Source: Nonomuraea zeae
GTDB lineage: Bacteria > Actinomycetota > Actinomycetes > Streptosporangiales > Streptosporangiaceae
Reading direction: 5' to 3'
NCBI RefSeq assembly: GCF_005889725.1
Contig: NZ_VCKX01000074.1
Span: forward strand, 1-45,372
Length of the DNA: 45,372 nt
Every line of letters begins with the position of its first letter. The stretch's first letter is position 1. The notes under the pieces were generated by a model. The model was given only the letters and a program-made list of their open reading frames with translations. It was not told where the DNA came from and did not search any database. Positions 15,232 to 23,412 of the stretch are shown piece by piece. The position numbers and the translations under genes are program-made.

Positions 15232-16754
15232 TGATGTCCTTCCAGAAGAGCTCCGGCCAGCCGCCACGGTCGTCCCGCGACCAGGTCGGTGTTGCGGGAG
15301 ACGAGCCGGTTGACGCTCTGGGCGGGGGAGAGGGTGCCGTGGACCAGCAGGTCGGCGTTCTTGACGTGGGTGACCACGGGGTGGCTGATCTGCCCGGTGA
15401 ACGGGCCCTGCCACGCGGTCCACAGGGTGAAGTCGGCGGGCAGCGCGAGGATCGCGCCCGCCAGGCCGTCCGGGCCGTCCTGCCCGGCGGCGACGATGTT
15501 GAGCCGGTTCTCCGCCGATCGCTCCAGCAGGCCGAGACGCAGCTCCCACGGCTCGCGCGGGGTGAACGGCACGGCCACGACGTCGGCGTCGGCCAGCGCG
15601 GCGAGCCTGAACTCCTCCGGGTGCCGCGCCGCCGCACCCGTGATGATCGCCAGCCGTCCCCACGGCAGCTCGTAGACGTCCGGCGCGGGCGTGACCGGGC
15701 CGTCGTGGCCGACGAGGACGCCCGTGCCGGTCACGACGTGCGCTCCGGTCCCGCCCACGGCCTCGGCGGCCTCCTCGGGCGTGACCGGCGAGCCCTCCGG
15801 CAGGACGATCAGCAGGGCCCCTTCCGCGGCGGCCCGGCGTACGAGTGCGGCGTCGCCCCGCACCACGGCGGCCGGGAGGCTCGGCGCGCCCGCCGGAGCC
15901 GTGCGGTCGCGGGGCGGCCCGGCGATCGGGCCGTAGCGGTCCGGGCCGCGGGTGGCGAAGTGGCGGGCCCGCTCGGCGTCGGCGGCGGGCGGATCGATCT
16001 CCGCCACCACCACCGCCTCACCGGTGCGCGGCCCCCGCGCCACCACGGAGCCGTCGGGGGCGACGATCTGGCTCTCACCCGCTCCGTGCAGCCACTCGGG
16101 CGGCACGCCGAGCCCCGCGCCCACCTCGGCCAGCCGGTCGGCGGGGATCAGCGGGCCCACCTTGTTGGCCGCGACGACCCAGACCTTGTTCTCGGCCGCG
16201 CGGACCGGGATGTGCAGGGCCGCCTCGTCCACGGCGAACGAGTTGAGGCTGTTGAGCAGCACCTGCGCGCCGCGCAGCGCCAGGCCGCGGGTGACCTCGC
16301 AGATCACGCCCTCCATGCAGGCGTACATCCCGAGCCGGCCGGCCGCCGTCTCCAGCACGGGCCCCGCGGTGTCGCCCGGGTCGAGATGGTCGTTCTCGGC
16401 GCCCATGAGCACCTGCTTGTCCGCCTCGCCGAGCAGCTCCCCGCCGGGTCCGTAGAGCAGTGACGCGCCGGTGGTGCGCCCGTCCGGGCGGGCCAGGGTG
16501 ACGCCGATCTTGACGTGGGCGCGGTGGCGGGCGGCGCGCGCGGCGATCGCGGTCAGGAAGGGGTCGCCGTGGCGGCAGGCCAGCGTGCGGGCCTGTTCGC
16601 GGCTCTCGTACCAGGACAGGTGGTTGCAGAACTCGGGCAGCACGATCAGCTCGGCTCCCTGCTCCGCGGCTGCGTCGATCATGCGGAGACCGGTGGCGAG
16701 GTTGGCCTCCGGGTCCGTGCCGACCTCGTACTGAACCGCGGCGACGCGTACCAA
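15228..16754 (-). CDS. Carbon-nitrogen hydrolase (nitrilase superfamily), two tandem domains
   Basis: 508 residues. The first 270 form a complete nitrilase-superfamily domain with triad Glu41 (LPEF), Lys113 (ADKQ) and Cys146 (MYACME). A second, degenerate copy follows from about residue 290 (LIVLPEGSPV, LAIITGAAA) and lacks the Cys. It should hydrolyse an amide, carbamoyl or cyclic C-N bond. The TTG start at 16754 has AGGAGG five bases upstream. First gene of the long minus-strand operon; a GAAAC-N3-GTTTC palindrome lies 24 bases upstream. Confidence 0.9.
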   Translation of the reverse strand: MVRVAAVQYEVGTDPEANLATGLRMIDAAAEQGAELIVLPEFCNHLSWYESREQARTLACRHGDPFLTAIAARAARHRAHVKIGVTLARPDGRTTGASLLYGPGGELLGEADKQVLMGAENDHLDPGDTAGPVLETAAGRLGMYACMEGVICEVTRGLALRGAQVLLNSLNSFAVDEAALHIPVRAAENKVWVVAANKVGPLIPADRLAEVGAGLGVPPEWLHGAGESQIVAPDGSVVARGPRTGEAVVVAEIDPPAADAERARHFATRGPDRYGPIAGPPRDRTAPAGAPSLPAAVVRGDAALVRRAAAEGALLIVLPEGSPVTPEEAAEAVGGTGAHVVTGTGVLVGHDGPVTPAPDVYELPWGRLAIITGAAARHPEEFRLAALADADVVAVPFTPREPWELRLGLLERSAENRLNIVAAGQDGPDGLAGAILALPADFTLWTAWQGPFTGQISHPVVTHVKNADLLVHGTLSPAQSVNRLVSRNTDLVAGRPWRLAGALLEGHQ

Positions 16755-16777
16755 CCCGGCCTCCTGTTACGTCTGGA

Positions 16778-16790
16778 GAAACACCGTTTC
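16778..16790. promoter_or_regulatory. Palindrome GAAAC-ACC-GTTTC, candidate IclR operator
   Basis: Inverted repeat between the divergent nitrilase operon (minus) and the Dabb gene (plus). The same GGAAAC-N3-GTTTCC core recurs at 18111 and in degenerate form at 24701 and 24748. A TAGGAT -10-like hexamer for the plus gene lies at 16798-16803. Confidence 0.7.
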
Positions 16791-16841
16791 CAACAAGTAG
16801 GATCTCGCGAACCACACGTGAATGTCCAGAGGAGGCGGCCC

Positions 16842-17144
16842 GTGCTGACCCACGTGGTGCTGATGAAGTTCGCCGACCGCGACGACGCGGCCAAGGCCAA
16901 GGACCTGCTCGAAGGGCTGAGAGGGCGGGTCGAGCAGATCAGGGAGCTGACGGTCGGCCTGGACGTGGTCGGGTCGCCGGTCTCGTACGACCTGTGCATG
17001 ACCACCGTGCACGACTCGCCCGAGGGGTTGCGCGGCTACCAGGAGCACCCGGCGCACCTGGAGGCGGCGGCCTGGCTGCGCCCCCGGATAGCCGCGCGCG
17101 CGGTCGTCGACTACGAGACCGTCGACTACGAGATCAGCGGCTGA
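16842..17144 (+). CDS. Dabb (stress-responsive A/B barrel) domain protein
   Basis: 100 residues of the ferredoxin-like Dabb fold: starts LTHVVLMKFAD and has YDLCMTTVHDS and YQEHPAHLEAA. Related small proteins act as cyclases, isomerases or monooxygenases on polyketides and aromatics. GTG start with GGAGG seven bases upstream. Divergent from the nitrilase operon, sharing the palindrome at 16778. Its 3' end overlaps the converging hydrolase gene by 19 bases. A hydrolytic or cyclase role on a pathway intermediate is possible but not shown. Confidence 0.85.
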   Translation: MLTHVVLMKFADRDDAAKAKDLLEGLRGRVEQIRELTVGLDVVGSPVSYDLCMTTVHDSPEGLRGYQEHPAHLEAAAWLRPRIAARAVVDYETVDYEISG

Positions 17145-18079
17145 ACGGTGCCCGCCGAGCGGAGCCCCTCGTAGTAGGCGCCGCCCGGGTAGAGGCCCGG
17201 CGTGACGGATCCGGTGACGAAGTCGGAGGCCCAGCCCGTCGCCAGGGTCTGCAGCGCGGAGACGTTCTTGGCCTGGGGCGTGCCGCAGGCCAGGCGTTCC
17301 ACGGCGGGCGCGCTCGCGCCCTCGACGTCGATGTGGGATCCGGTGGTCAGCCGCACGCCCAGGAAGGGCCGGGCCAGCCGGTCGACGAGCTCTACGGTGC
17401 CGCTCGCGTTGCTGTTGCACAGGTACGGCGGCGAGGAGATCGCCAGGATCGGCAGGCCCGTGGTGGCGAGCGGGCCGAGCGAGCCGCCGAGGTTGTCGCC
17501 GATGACGGACTTCACGGGATCGAACAGGACGAGCCCGCGCACCCGGGAGAAGGCGGCCGGATAGCCGGCGTGGAGCTGCTCGGTCACGTACGGCACCGCC
17601 TCGCCGCCCGCGGAGTGGCCGGCGAAGACGAGGGCGGAGGGCAGCGCGAGGCCCGCCCGGCCGGCCTTGGTCCTGGCGTCGGCGAAGCTCCGGCCGAGGC
17701 CCGCGCCCGGGTCGGCCGAGTTGCCGAACAGGGCGGCCACGTTGCGCAGGAAGTCGGTGTTGTTCCCGAGGTTCTGCAGCGTGCAGCCGTAGATGTGGGC
17801 CGAGGGCAGCGTCGGCGCGAACACCAGGAACCCCTGGGCCGCGAAGCGCTGCGCGGTGTCGGCCATGCCGTCGTTGGTCCCGGCGAAGCCGTGCTGTAAC
17901 CACAGCAGGGCCTTGGGGGTGCCGGAGGGGAAGTACCAGTCGCTGCCCTGGCGGAGCGTGGTGAAGGCGCAGCCGATCTCCACCGTGTTCTCGACTCTGG
18001 TCACGGACTGGGCGTGCGCGGGGGTGTGCAGCAGGGCCGGCGTCAGGATCAACGCGGCCAGCAGGCTTCTGATGCCCAA
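17126..18079 (-). CDS. Secreted alpha/beta hydrolase, GHSAGG elbow
   Basis: 317 residues with signal peptide (IRSLLAALILTPALL, then THPAHA-like cleavage region TPAHAQ). The mature part has PKALLWLQHGFAG, nucleophile elbow GHSAGG (near residue 150) and a late His (GSHIDVEG). I chose the TTG at 18079 because GAGGAGG lies five bases upstream and the signal peptide begins there; reading further upstream would put the operator palindrome inside the gene. Single-gene transcription unit with its own palindromic operator. Probably an extracellular esterase that releases the compound taken up by the pathway. Confidence 0.88.
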   Translation of the reverse strand: MGIRSLLAALILTPALLHTPAHAQSVTRVENTVEIGCAFTTLRQGSDWYFPSGTPKALLWLQHGFAGTNDGMADTAQRFAAQGFLVFAPTLPSAHIYGCTLQNLGNNTDFLRNVAALFGNSADPGAGLGRSFADARTKAGRAGLALPSALVFAGHSAGGEAVPYVTEQLHAGYPAAFSRVRGLVLFDPVKSVIGDNLGGSLGPLATTGLPILAISSPPYLCNSNASGTVELVDRLARPFLGVRLTTGSHIDVEGASAPAVERLACGTPQAKNVSALQTLATGWASDFVTGSVTPGLYPGGAYYEGLRSAGTVQPLIS

Positions 18080-18110
18080 GGTTCCCTCCTCGGAACGCTG
18101 TTTCATATAA

Positions 18111-18125
18111 GGAAACGGCGTTTCC
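18111..18125. promoter_or_regulatory. Perfect 15-bp palindrome GGAAAC-GGC-GTTTCC, candidate IclR operator
   Basis: Lies upstream of the secreted hydrolase gene, just downstream (in the minus direction) of a TTGACT -35-like hexamer (18132-18137). A further half site GTTTC (18100-18104) is six bases away. The pair GTTTC-N6-GGAAAC is repeated with the same spacing at 24690-24706. Confidence 0.75.
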
Positions 18126-18169
18126 AAACGAAGTCAATGGGTGTCTGACACCGCGCAGCTCAGAGGGGG

Positions 18170-19573
18170 TCAGAGCTCCGGGTAAGCGCCGGCGGCCATG
18201 CCGGATCCGCCCGGGCGGAAGGCCGCGGGGGCGTGCGCGACCGTGGTCTGGACGTACTCCAGGAGGCCTTCCTCGCCGTACTCGCGGCCGTAGCCGCTGC
18301 GCTTGACCCCGCCGAAGGGGGCGCGTGGCGACATGCCGGTGCGATTGTGGGTGTTGACGAAGACGAACCCCGCCTCAAGCCGTCCGGCCACGGCGAAGGC
18401 GCGCTCCTCGTCGGCCGACCAGACCGACGCGGCCAGGCCGAGCTCGCTCGCGTTGGCCCTGGCCAGGGCCTCCTCCTCGGTGTCGTACTCGAGCAGGGGC
18501 ACGGCGGGGCCGAACTGTTCCGCGGTGACCAGGGCGGCGCTGTCCGGCAGCCCGGTCACCAGCGCGGGGGTCACGAAATAGCCGGCGCCGAGGTCGCCGG
18601 TGGCCCGGCCCAGCGGCACCGCCGTGCCGTCCTGGCCCACCAGCTCCCTGATCCGGTCGGCGGCCTGGGCGGAGATGACGGGGCCCATGCTCACCCCGGC
18701 GGTGAGCGGGTCGCCCACCAGCAGGATCCGCTCGGCCGCCGCGACGTAGGCCGCCGCGAACTCCGCGGCCCGGCGGCGGGGGACGTACAGGCGCTTGGCC
18801 GCCATGCACACCTGCCCGCTGGTCGCGAACGTGGCCATGACCAGGCGCTCGTAGTCCTCCGGCGTCAGCGCGAAATCGGGCAGCAGCAGGGCGGGATCGT
18901 TGCCGCCCAGCTCCATCACCGAGGGCGTGAGCATCGAGCCGGCCGCGGCGCCGATCGCCCGGCCCGCCGCGTCACCGCCGGTGAAGGCGACCTTGCGGAC
19001 CAGCGGGTGGGTGACGAGCGCCTGCCCGGTCTCCGCGCCGCCGTGCACGATCTCGACGTGGGGCAGCGCCGCGGCGATCTCGCTCACCGTCAGCGGGGCG
19101 AGGGGCGACGGCTTGACCACTGCCGTGTTGCCCGCGGCCAGGGCGGGGGCGAGCTTGGTCATGGCCAGGATGACCGGGGCGTTCCATGGGGTCACGCACG
19201 CCACGACGCCGTACGGCCTGCGCCGCGTCACCAGCCGGCCCGAGCCGTCCGCGACGTCGGAGACGGCGAGCACCCCGGGCGCGTGCTCGCACACCCACCG
19301 CAGGTAGGCCAGCGCGAAGCCGATCTCGCCCCGGCAGTCGGCCAGCGGCTTGCCCGACTCCCTGGCCAGCAGGACGGCCAGCTCGTCAAGCCGGGGGGCG
19401 ATCGCGGCGGCGCCGTCCCGCAGCGCGGCGATCCGCGCGGCGAGCGGGCCCGCCGCCCAGTCGCGGCGCGCGGCCTCCGCCCGCCTGACCGCCGCGTCCA
19501 CCCCGGAGGCGCCGGCGACGGGCACGCTGCCGACCAGCTCGGTGATCCGGGCCGGGTTCTCCTTGGCGATCAC
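18170..19573 (-). CDS. Aldehyde dehydrogenase family protein 1
   Basis: 467 residues, NAD(P)-dependent ALDH superfamily. Conserved Glu in MELGGND, catalytic Cys in TSGQVCMAAKR, and PFGGVKRSGYGREYG near the C-terminus. The segment VTPWNAPVILAMTKLAPALAAGNT is the usual cofactor region. The GTG at 19573 overlaps the FAD-hydroxylase stop (GTGA). Last gene of the second minus-strand operon. Oxidises an aldehyde, or a succinate-semialdehyde-like compound, to an acid; substrate unknown. Confidence 0.92.
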   Translation of the reverse strand: MIAKENPARITELVGSVPVAGASGVDAAVRRAEAARRDWAAGPLAARIAALRDGAAAIAPRLDELAVLLARESGKPLADCRGEIGFALAYLRWVCEHAPGVLAVSDVADGSGRLVTRRRPYGVVACVTPWNAPVILAMTKLAPALAAGNTAVVKPSPLAPLTVSEIAAALPHVEIVHGGAETGQALVTHPLVRKVAFTGGDAAGRAIGAAAGSMLTPSVMELGGNDPALLLPDFALTPEDYERLVMATFATSGQVCMAAKRLYVPRRRAAEFAAAYVAAAERILLVGDPLTAGVSMGPVISAQAADRIRELVGQDGTAVPLGRATGDLGAGYFVTPALVTGLPDSAALVTAEQFGPAVPLLEYDTEEEALARANASELGLAASVWSADEERAFAVAGRLEAGFVFVNTHNRTGMSPRAPFGGVKRSGYGREYGEEGLLEYVQTTVAHAPAAFRPGGSGMAAGAYPEL

Positions 19574-20709
19574 CCCGTTTCCCGCAGCGAGGAGATCAGG
19601 CAGGCCCGCAGCAGGTACGTCCTGGCCGCCCCCGGATCGGCCGCCAGCGCCCGCAGCTCGTCGTGCCGGCCGGAGGCGCGGCCGGGGGAGCGCATCCGCT
19701 CCCAGTTCCCGTGGCTGATCGCCTGGACGTGACCGAGCGCCACCTCCCGCCGCCGCGCGGCCACCGCGCCGGGCGGGCTCCCGCTCGCCAGGGCCGTGGC
19801 CATCAGGACCGCGTCGTGGATGCCGCTGTTCATGCCGAGCCCGCCGAGCGGGTTGTTCACGTGCGCCGCGTCTCCCGCCAGCAGCACCCGGCCGTCGAGG
19901 AAGCGGGCGGCCACCCGCTGGTGGACGCGGTAGAGCGAGGCGTGCGCCACCTCCCAGTCGCGGCCGGGATCGGCGACCGCGCGCAGCCGTCCCGGCAGTG
20001 CGGCCAGCTCCTCCTCGTCGGTGGTGCCGTCGGGGGTGGGCAGCAGCACCCGCCAATGGTCGGGGGTACGCAGCAGGACCAGCCACTCCTCCGGATCGAA
20101 GACATAGTTGATCGGCGCGATCCCCGGCAGCAGGGCCTCCAGGTCCTCGTGGACGGAGGCGACCAGGAAACGCTCCGGGTAGGTGATGCCCTCGAACGGG
20201 ATGCCGAGCGAGCGGCGTACCGCGGAGTGGGCCCCGTCGGCGCCGATCAGCCAGTCACCCGTGAAACGCTCGCCGCGCACGGTCGTCGCCAGCACGCCGC
20301 CCGCGTGCGGCGAGACGTCCGCGATCTCCTGCCCGAACAGCACCTCGCCGCCGTGCCGCAGGACGCGCTCGTGCAGGATCGGGGTGAGCTTGCTCTGCTC
20401 GCACTGCACCCGGAAGGGATAGGGGGTGTCGCCGGACAGCACCCGCAGGTCCAGCGTGGCGATCGGGCCGCCGCGGCGGTCGCGGTACTGGAAGGTCGAG
20501 GCGGTCAGGCCGAGCGCCATGAGGTCGTCGAGCACCCCGAGCGCGGCCAGCATCTCCAGCGTCGGCGGATGGAAGGTCGAGGCCCGCGACTCGGCGGCCA
20601 GCCCGATCCCGGCCTCCAGCACGGTGACCGGGACGCCGCCGCGCGCCAGCGTGAGCGCCGCGGCCAGCCCCACGGGCCCGGCCCCCGCCACCAGCACGCG
20701 CCCGCTCAC
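19570..20709 (-). CDS. FAD-dependent aromatic hydroxylase-type monooxygenase (PHBH family)
   Basis: 379 residues. FAD dinucleotide motif GAGPVGLAAA at the N-terminus and the second FAD motif GRVLLAGDAAHVNNPLGG near residue 285, as in group A flavoprotein monooxygenases. The DG motif appears as IGADGAHSAVR. It would hydroxylate an aromatic or heterocyclic ring with NAD(P)H and O2. GTG start overlapping the upstream aldehyde dehydrogenase stop (GTGA), and it overlaps the following gene in the same way. Confidence 0.92.
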   Translation of the reverse strand: MSGRVLVAGAGPVGLAAALTLARGGVPVTVLEAGIGLAAESRASTFHPPTLEMLAALGVLDDLMALGLTASTFQYRDRRGGPIATLDLRVLSGDTPYPFRVQCEQSKLTPILHERVLRHGGEVLFGQEIADVSPHAGGVLATTVRGERFTGDWLIGADGAHSAVRRSLGIPFEGITYPERFLVASVHEDLEALLPGIAPINYVFDPEEWLVLLRTPDHWRVLLPTPDGTTDEEELAALPGRLRAVADPGRDWEVAHASLYRVHQRVAARFLDGRVLLAGDAAHVNNPLGGLGMNSGIHDAVLMATALASGSPPGAVAARRREVALGHVQAISHGNWERMRSPGRASGRHDELRALAADPGAARTYLLRACLISSLRETG

Positions 20710-22109
20710 GGAGCCTCCTGGACACCGACCACCCGCGCCCCGGTGAAGAACAGGATGGTCTCCGCCGTGCCCTCCTCGCCCAGGCCCGACAGCCCCCACG
20801 CCGGTCGCGGCGCGAACAGATGCAGGCTCATCACGCTGGAGCCGTTGACCTTCACCTCGCCGGCCCTGATCCGCCGGGCGAGCGCGAGCGCCCGCTCCTC
20901 ATCGCCACCGACCACATACCCCTCCAGCCCGTACGGTGTCGCGTTGGCCAGCGTCAGCGCCTCCTCCACCGTGTCGTACGGCACGACGGCGGCCACCGGC
21001 CCGAAGATCTCGTCGGCCAGGTCGGCCCCGGTGATCAGCGTCGGCGCCAGGAAATTCCCCTTGTCCGGCATGTCGCCATACGTCGTCGCCTGCCCGCCGG
21101 CCCCGGCGACCGCGTCCCTGACCCGGCGCAGGTGGGCGGAGTGGACGAGCGGCCCGAACTCCGTCTCGTCCGCGAGCGGATCACCCGCGCGCAGCGCGGC
21201 AAGCCGTTCCCCGGTGGCCTCCAGCAGCTCGCCGAGCCGCGCACGCGGCACGACGAGCCGGCCCAGCGCCCGGCACCACTGCCCGTTGAGCGTGGTGAGC
21301 AGCTCGGCGGCGGCGCCGGCGGCGGCCCCGGTCCCCGCGTCGGGCATGATGACCAGCGGATTGTTGCCGCCGAGCTCCAGCTGGGCGGGACGCAGGCCCG
21401 CCGCGCAGGCCAGGGCCACGGACCTGCCGCCCGCGAGGCCGCCGGTGAACGACACCGCGCGGATCCTGGGGTCCTCGGCGAGCAGCGCGCCGGTGCGCGG
21501 ACCGCCGTGGACGAGCTGGAAGACGCCCGGCGGCAGCACCTCGTGCAGCACCTCGGCGAGCACCTGGGTGCCGTGCGGGGCGTACTCGCTCACCTTGACG
21601 ATCACCGGGCAGCCCGCCGCGAGCGCGCTGGCGGCCTTGTGCGCGGCCATCGGCGCGGGCGCGTTCCACGGCACCAGGCAGAGCGCGGGCCCCCAGGGCA
21701 GCCGGTGCACCTCGACCGCGTCCCTGACCGACAGGAGCAGCCCCTCGCGCACCTGACCGGCGGCGAGCGCGAACGCCCCGTGGACGATCACGCCCAGGGG
21801 GGCGGCCTGCCGGATCGGCACCCCGGTAGCGAACGACTCCAGGCGGACGATCTCCCCGACCCGATCGGCCAGCGCCTGCGCCGCCTCCTCCAGCAACGCG
21901 GCGCGGCGCGGCGCAGGGGTGGCGGCCCACGCGGGGGCCACCCGGTCGGCCGCGGCCAGCGCCGCCTCGATGCGCGCTGGAGACGAGCCGAGCGCCCTGC
22001 CCCGCGGCTCGCCGGTGGCCGGGTCCTCCAGGTCGAACCCGAGGTCGTCCCCGCAGTCGCCCCACGTCCCGTCGACCAGGTCGCGGGCCGGCGGGATCCC
22101 GGGGGTCAT
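20706..22109 (-). CDS. Aldehyde dehydrogenase family protein 2
   Basis: 467 residues, ALDH superfamily but diverged from the neighbour at 18170. Conserved LELGGNNP and Cys in NGQWCRALGR; VPWNAPAPMAAHKAASALAAG forms the cofactor region; a VNGSS segment lies near the end. The order ACAD-like, ALDH, FAD hydroxylase, ALDH suggests successive oxidation of two aldehydes. ATG start overlapping the upstream stop (ATGA). Confidence 0.92.
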   Translation of the reverse strand: MTPGIPPARDLVDGTWGDCGDDLGFDLEDPATGEPRGRALGSSPARIEAALAAADRVAPAWAATPAPRRAALLEEAAQALADRVGEIVRLESFATGVPIRQAAPLGVIVHGAFALAAGQVREGLLLSVRDAVEVHRLPWGPALCLVPWNAPAPMAAHKAASALAAGCPVIVKVSEYAPHGTQVLAEVLHEVLPPGVFQLVHGGPRTGALLAEDPRIRAVSFTGGLAGGRSVALACAAGLRPAQLELGGNNPLVIMPDAGTGAAAGAAAELLTTLNGQWCRALGRLVVPRARLGELLEATGERLAALRAGDPLADETEFGPLVHSAHLRRVRDAVAGAGGQATTYGDMPDKGNFLAPTLITGADLADEIFGPVAAVVPYDTVEEALTLANATPYGLEGYVVGGDEERALALARRIRAGEVKVNGSSVMSLHLFAPRPAWGLSGLGEEGTAETILFFTGARVVGVQEAP

Positions 22110-23383
22110 GCCCGCTCCGCCACGGCGAACAGCTCGTTCTCCTTGGCCTGGGTGACGAGCTGGGCGGCCTCCAGCCTGCCGCGCTCGGCCGGGAAGGTCA
22201 TCACCAGGCCCATCGCCAGGTCCCGCAGCGCCCGCCCGACGACGCCGCCCATCATCGCGCCGGACGTGCCCGACGCCTTGAACGCGCTCAGCACCACCTG
22301 GAAGCAGGACTCCGTCACCGATCCCTTGCCGAGCCGCCACTGGCGGAACACCTCGTCCTTGGGACGCAGCGGCGGCTGCGAGGTCTCCAGCAGCAGCTGC
22401 CTGCGCAGCCACAGGTACGCGGTCTCCAGCTGCACCGTCATGTCCCCGATGAGCTGCTGGTGCACGGGGGAGGAGGCGATCGGCCGCCCGGTGTCGGCGA
22501 AGGTCTTCCTGGTGAGCTGCTCGATCACGACATCGAAGACGTTCTGCGCGCAGCCGGTGTAGACGGCGGCGATGGCGAGCTGGTTGCCGACGAAGCTGCC
22601 GCGGCTCATCCGGAGCATCCGGGTGAACGCCCCCGGGATGGTCAGCGCCTCCTCCTCCGGGATGAAGACCTCCTCCAGCCGGATGCCGTTGTTGGCGGTG
22701 GCGCGCATCCCGAGACCGTCCCACGGCGCGCGGACGGACACGCCCGGGGCCTCGCGCGGCACGAAGAACGTCACGAGCCCGTCGGCGGTGTCGTGCCCTT
22801 CGAGCTTGGCCGTGGTCAGGTAGTAGTCGGCCACGCCGGTCGCGCAGCCGAATGACTTCTCGCCGTCGAGCACCCACCCGCCCGCGGTGCGGCGGGCCGT
22901 GGTGGCGATGGTGATGTTGGCGCTGGAGCTCTTGACCGACTCGGAGGCGAAGTTGGCCAGCCACACCCCCGAGGCCATCCTGGTGAGCACCTTCTCGGCG
23001 AAGGCCCGCACGACCGGGATCTCCTCGTCGGTGAACAGCCCCGCCTCGACGGCCTCCAGGGGGAGCAGCCCGCGCGAGGCGCTGGTGTTGTGGAAGAAAT
23101 AGGCCAGCGCGGTGGATGGGCAGGCGGTGCCCATCGCGAACGTGGCCGCCGCCAGGTCGCGCAGCGTCCCGCCGAGCCCGCCGTACTCCTGCGGCACCAC
23201 CAGCCCGAGCAGCCCCGCCTCCCGCAGCAGCGCCACGTGCTCGATGGGGAAGCGGGCCTCCTCGTCGGCCTTGGCGGCGGCGGCGCGCAGCGCGGGAAGC
23301 ACGGACTCGACGCGCTCCGCCCGGGCGCGTTCGGCCGTGGTCATGTCGTCGACGAGCCGTTCACCCGTCAGCCTGTCGGTCAC
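22106..23383 (-). CDS. Acyl-CoA dehydrogenase-fold flavoprotein, probable two-component monooxygenase
   Basis: 425 residues with the ACAD three-domain fold: N-terminal helices (EHVALLREAGLLGLVVPQEYGGLGGT), central beta domain (GGWVLDGEKSFGCATG) and C-terminal helical bundle. The usual ACAD T-E-P segment before the beta domain is replaced by NFASESVKSSSAN. That, with a flavin reductase gene immediately upstream, suggests a DszC/HsaA-type flavin-dependent oxygenase rather than a dehydrogenase. GTG start at 23383 with GAAGGGG upstream. The partner fusion gene ends 29 bases before it. Confidence 0.82.
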   Translation of the reverse strand: MTDRLTGERLVDDMTTAERARAERVESVLPALRAAAAKADEEARFPIEHVALLREAGLLGLVVPQEYGGLGGTLRDLAAATFAMGTACPSTALAYFFHNTSASRGLLPLEAVEAGLFTDEEIPVVRAFAEKVLTRMASGVWLANFASESVKSSSANITIATTARRTAGGWVLDGEKSFGCATGVADYYLTTAKLEGHDTADGLVTFFVPREAPGVSVRAPWDGLGMRATANNGIRLEEVFIPEEEALTIPGAFTRMLRMSRGSFVGNQLAIAAVYTGCAQNVFDVVIEQLTRKTFADTGRPIASSPVHQQLIGDMTVQLETAYLWLRRQLLLETSQPPLRPKDEVFRQWRLGKGSVTESCFQVVLSAFKASGTSGAMMGGVVGRALRDLAMGLVMTFPAERGRLEAAQLVTQAKENELFAVAERA

Positions 23384-23412
23384 GTTTGCCCCTTCGGCAG
23401 CCTTCAGTGTGC

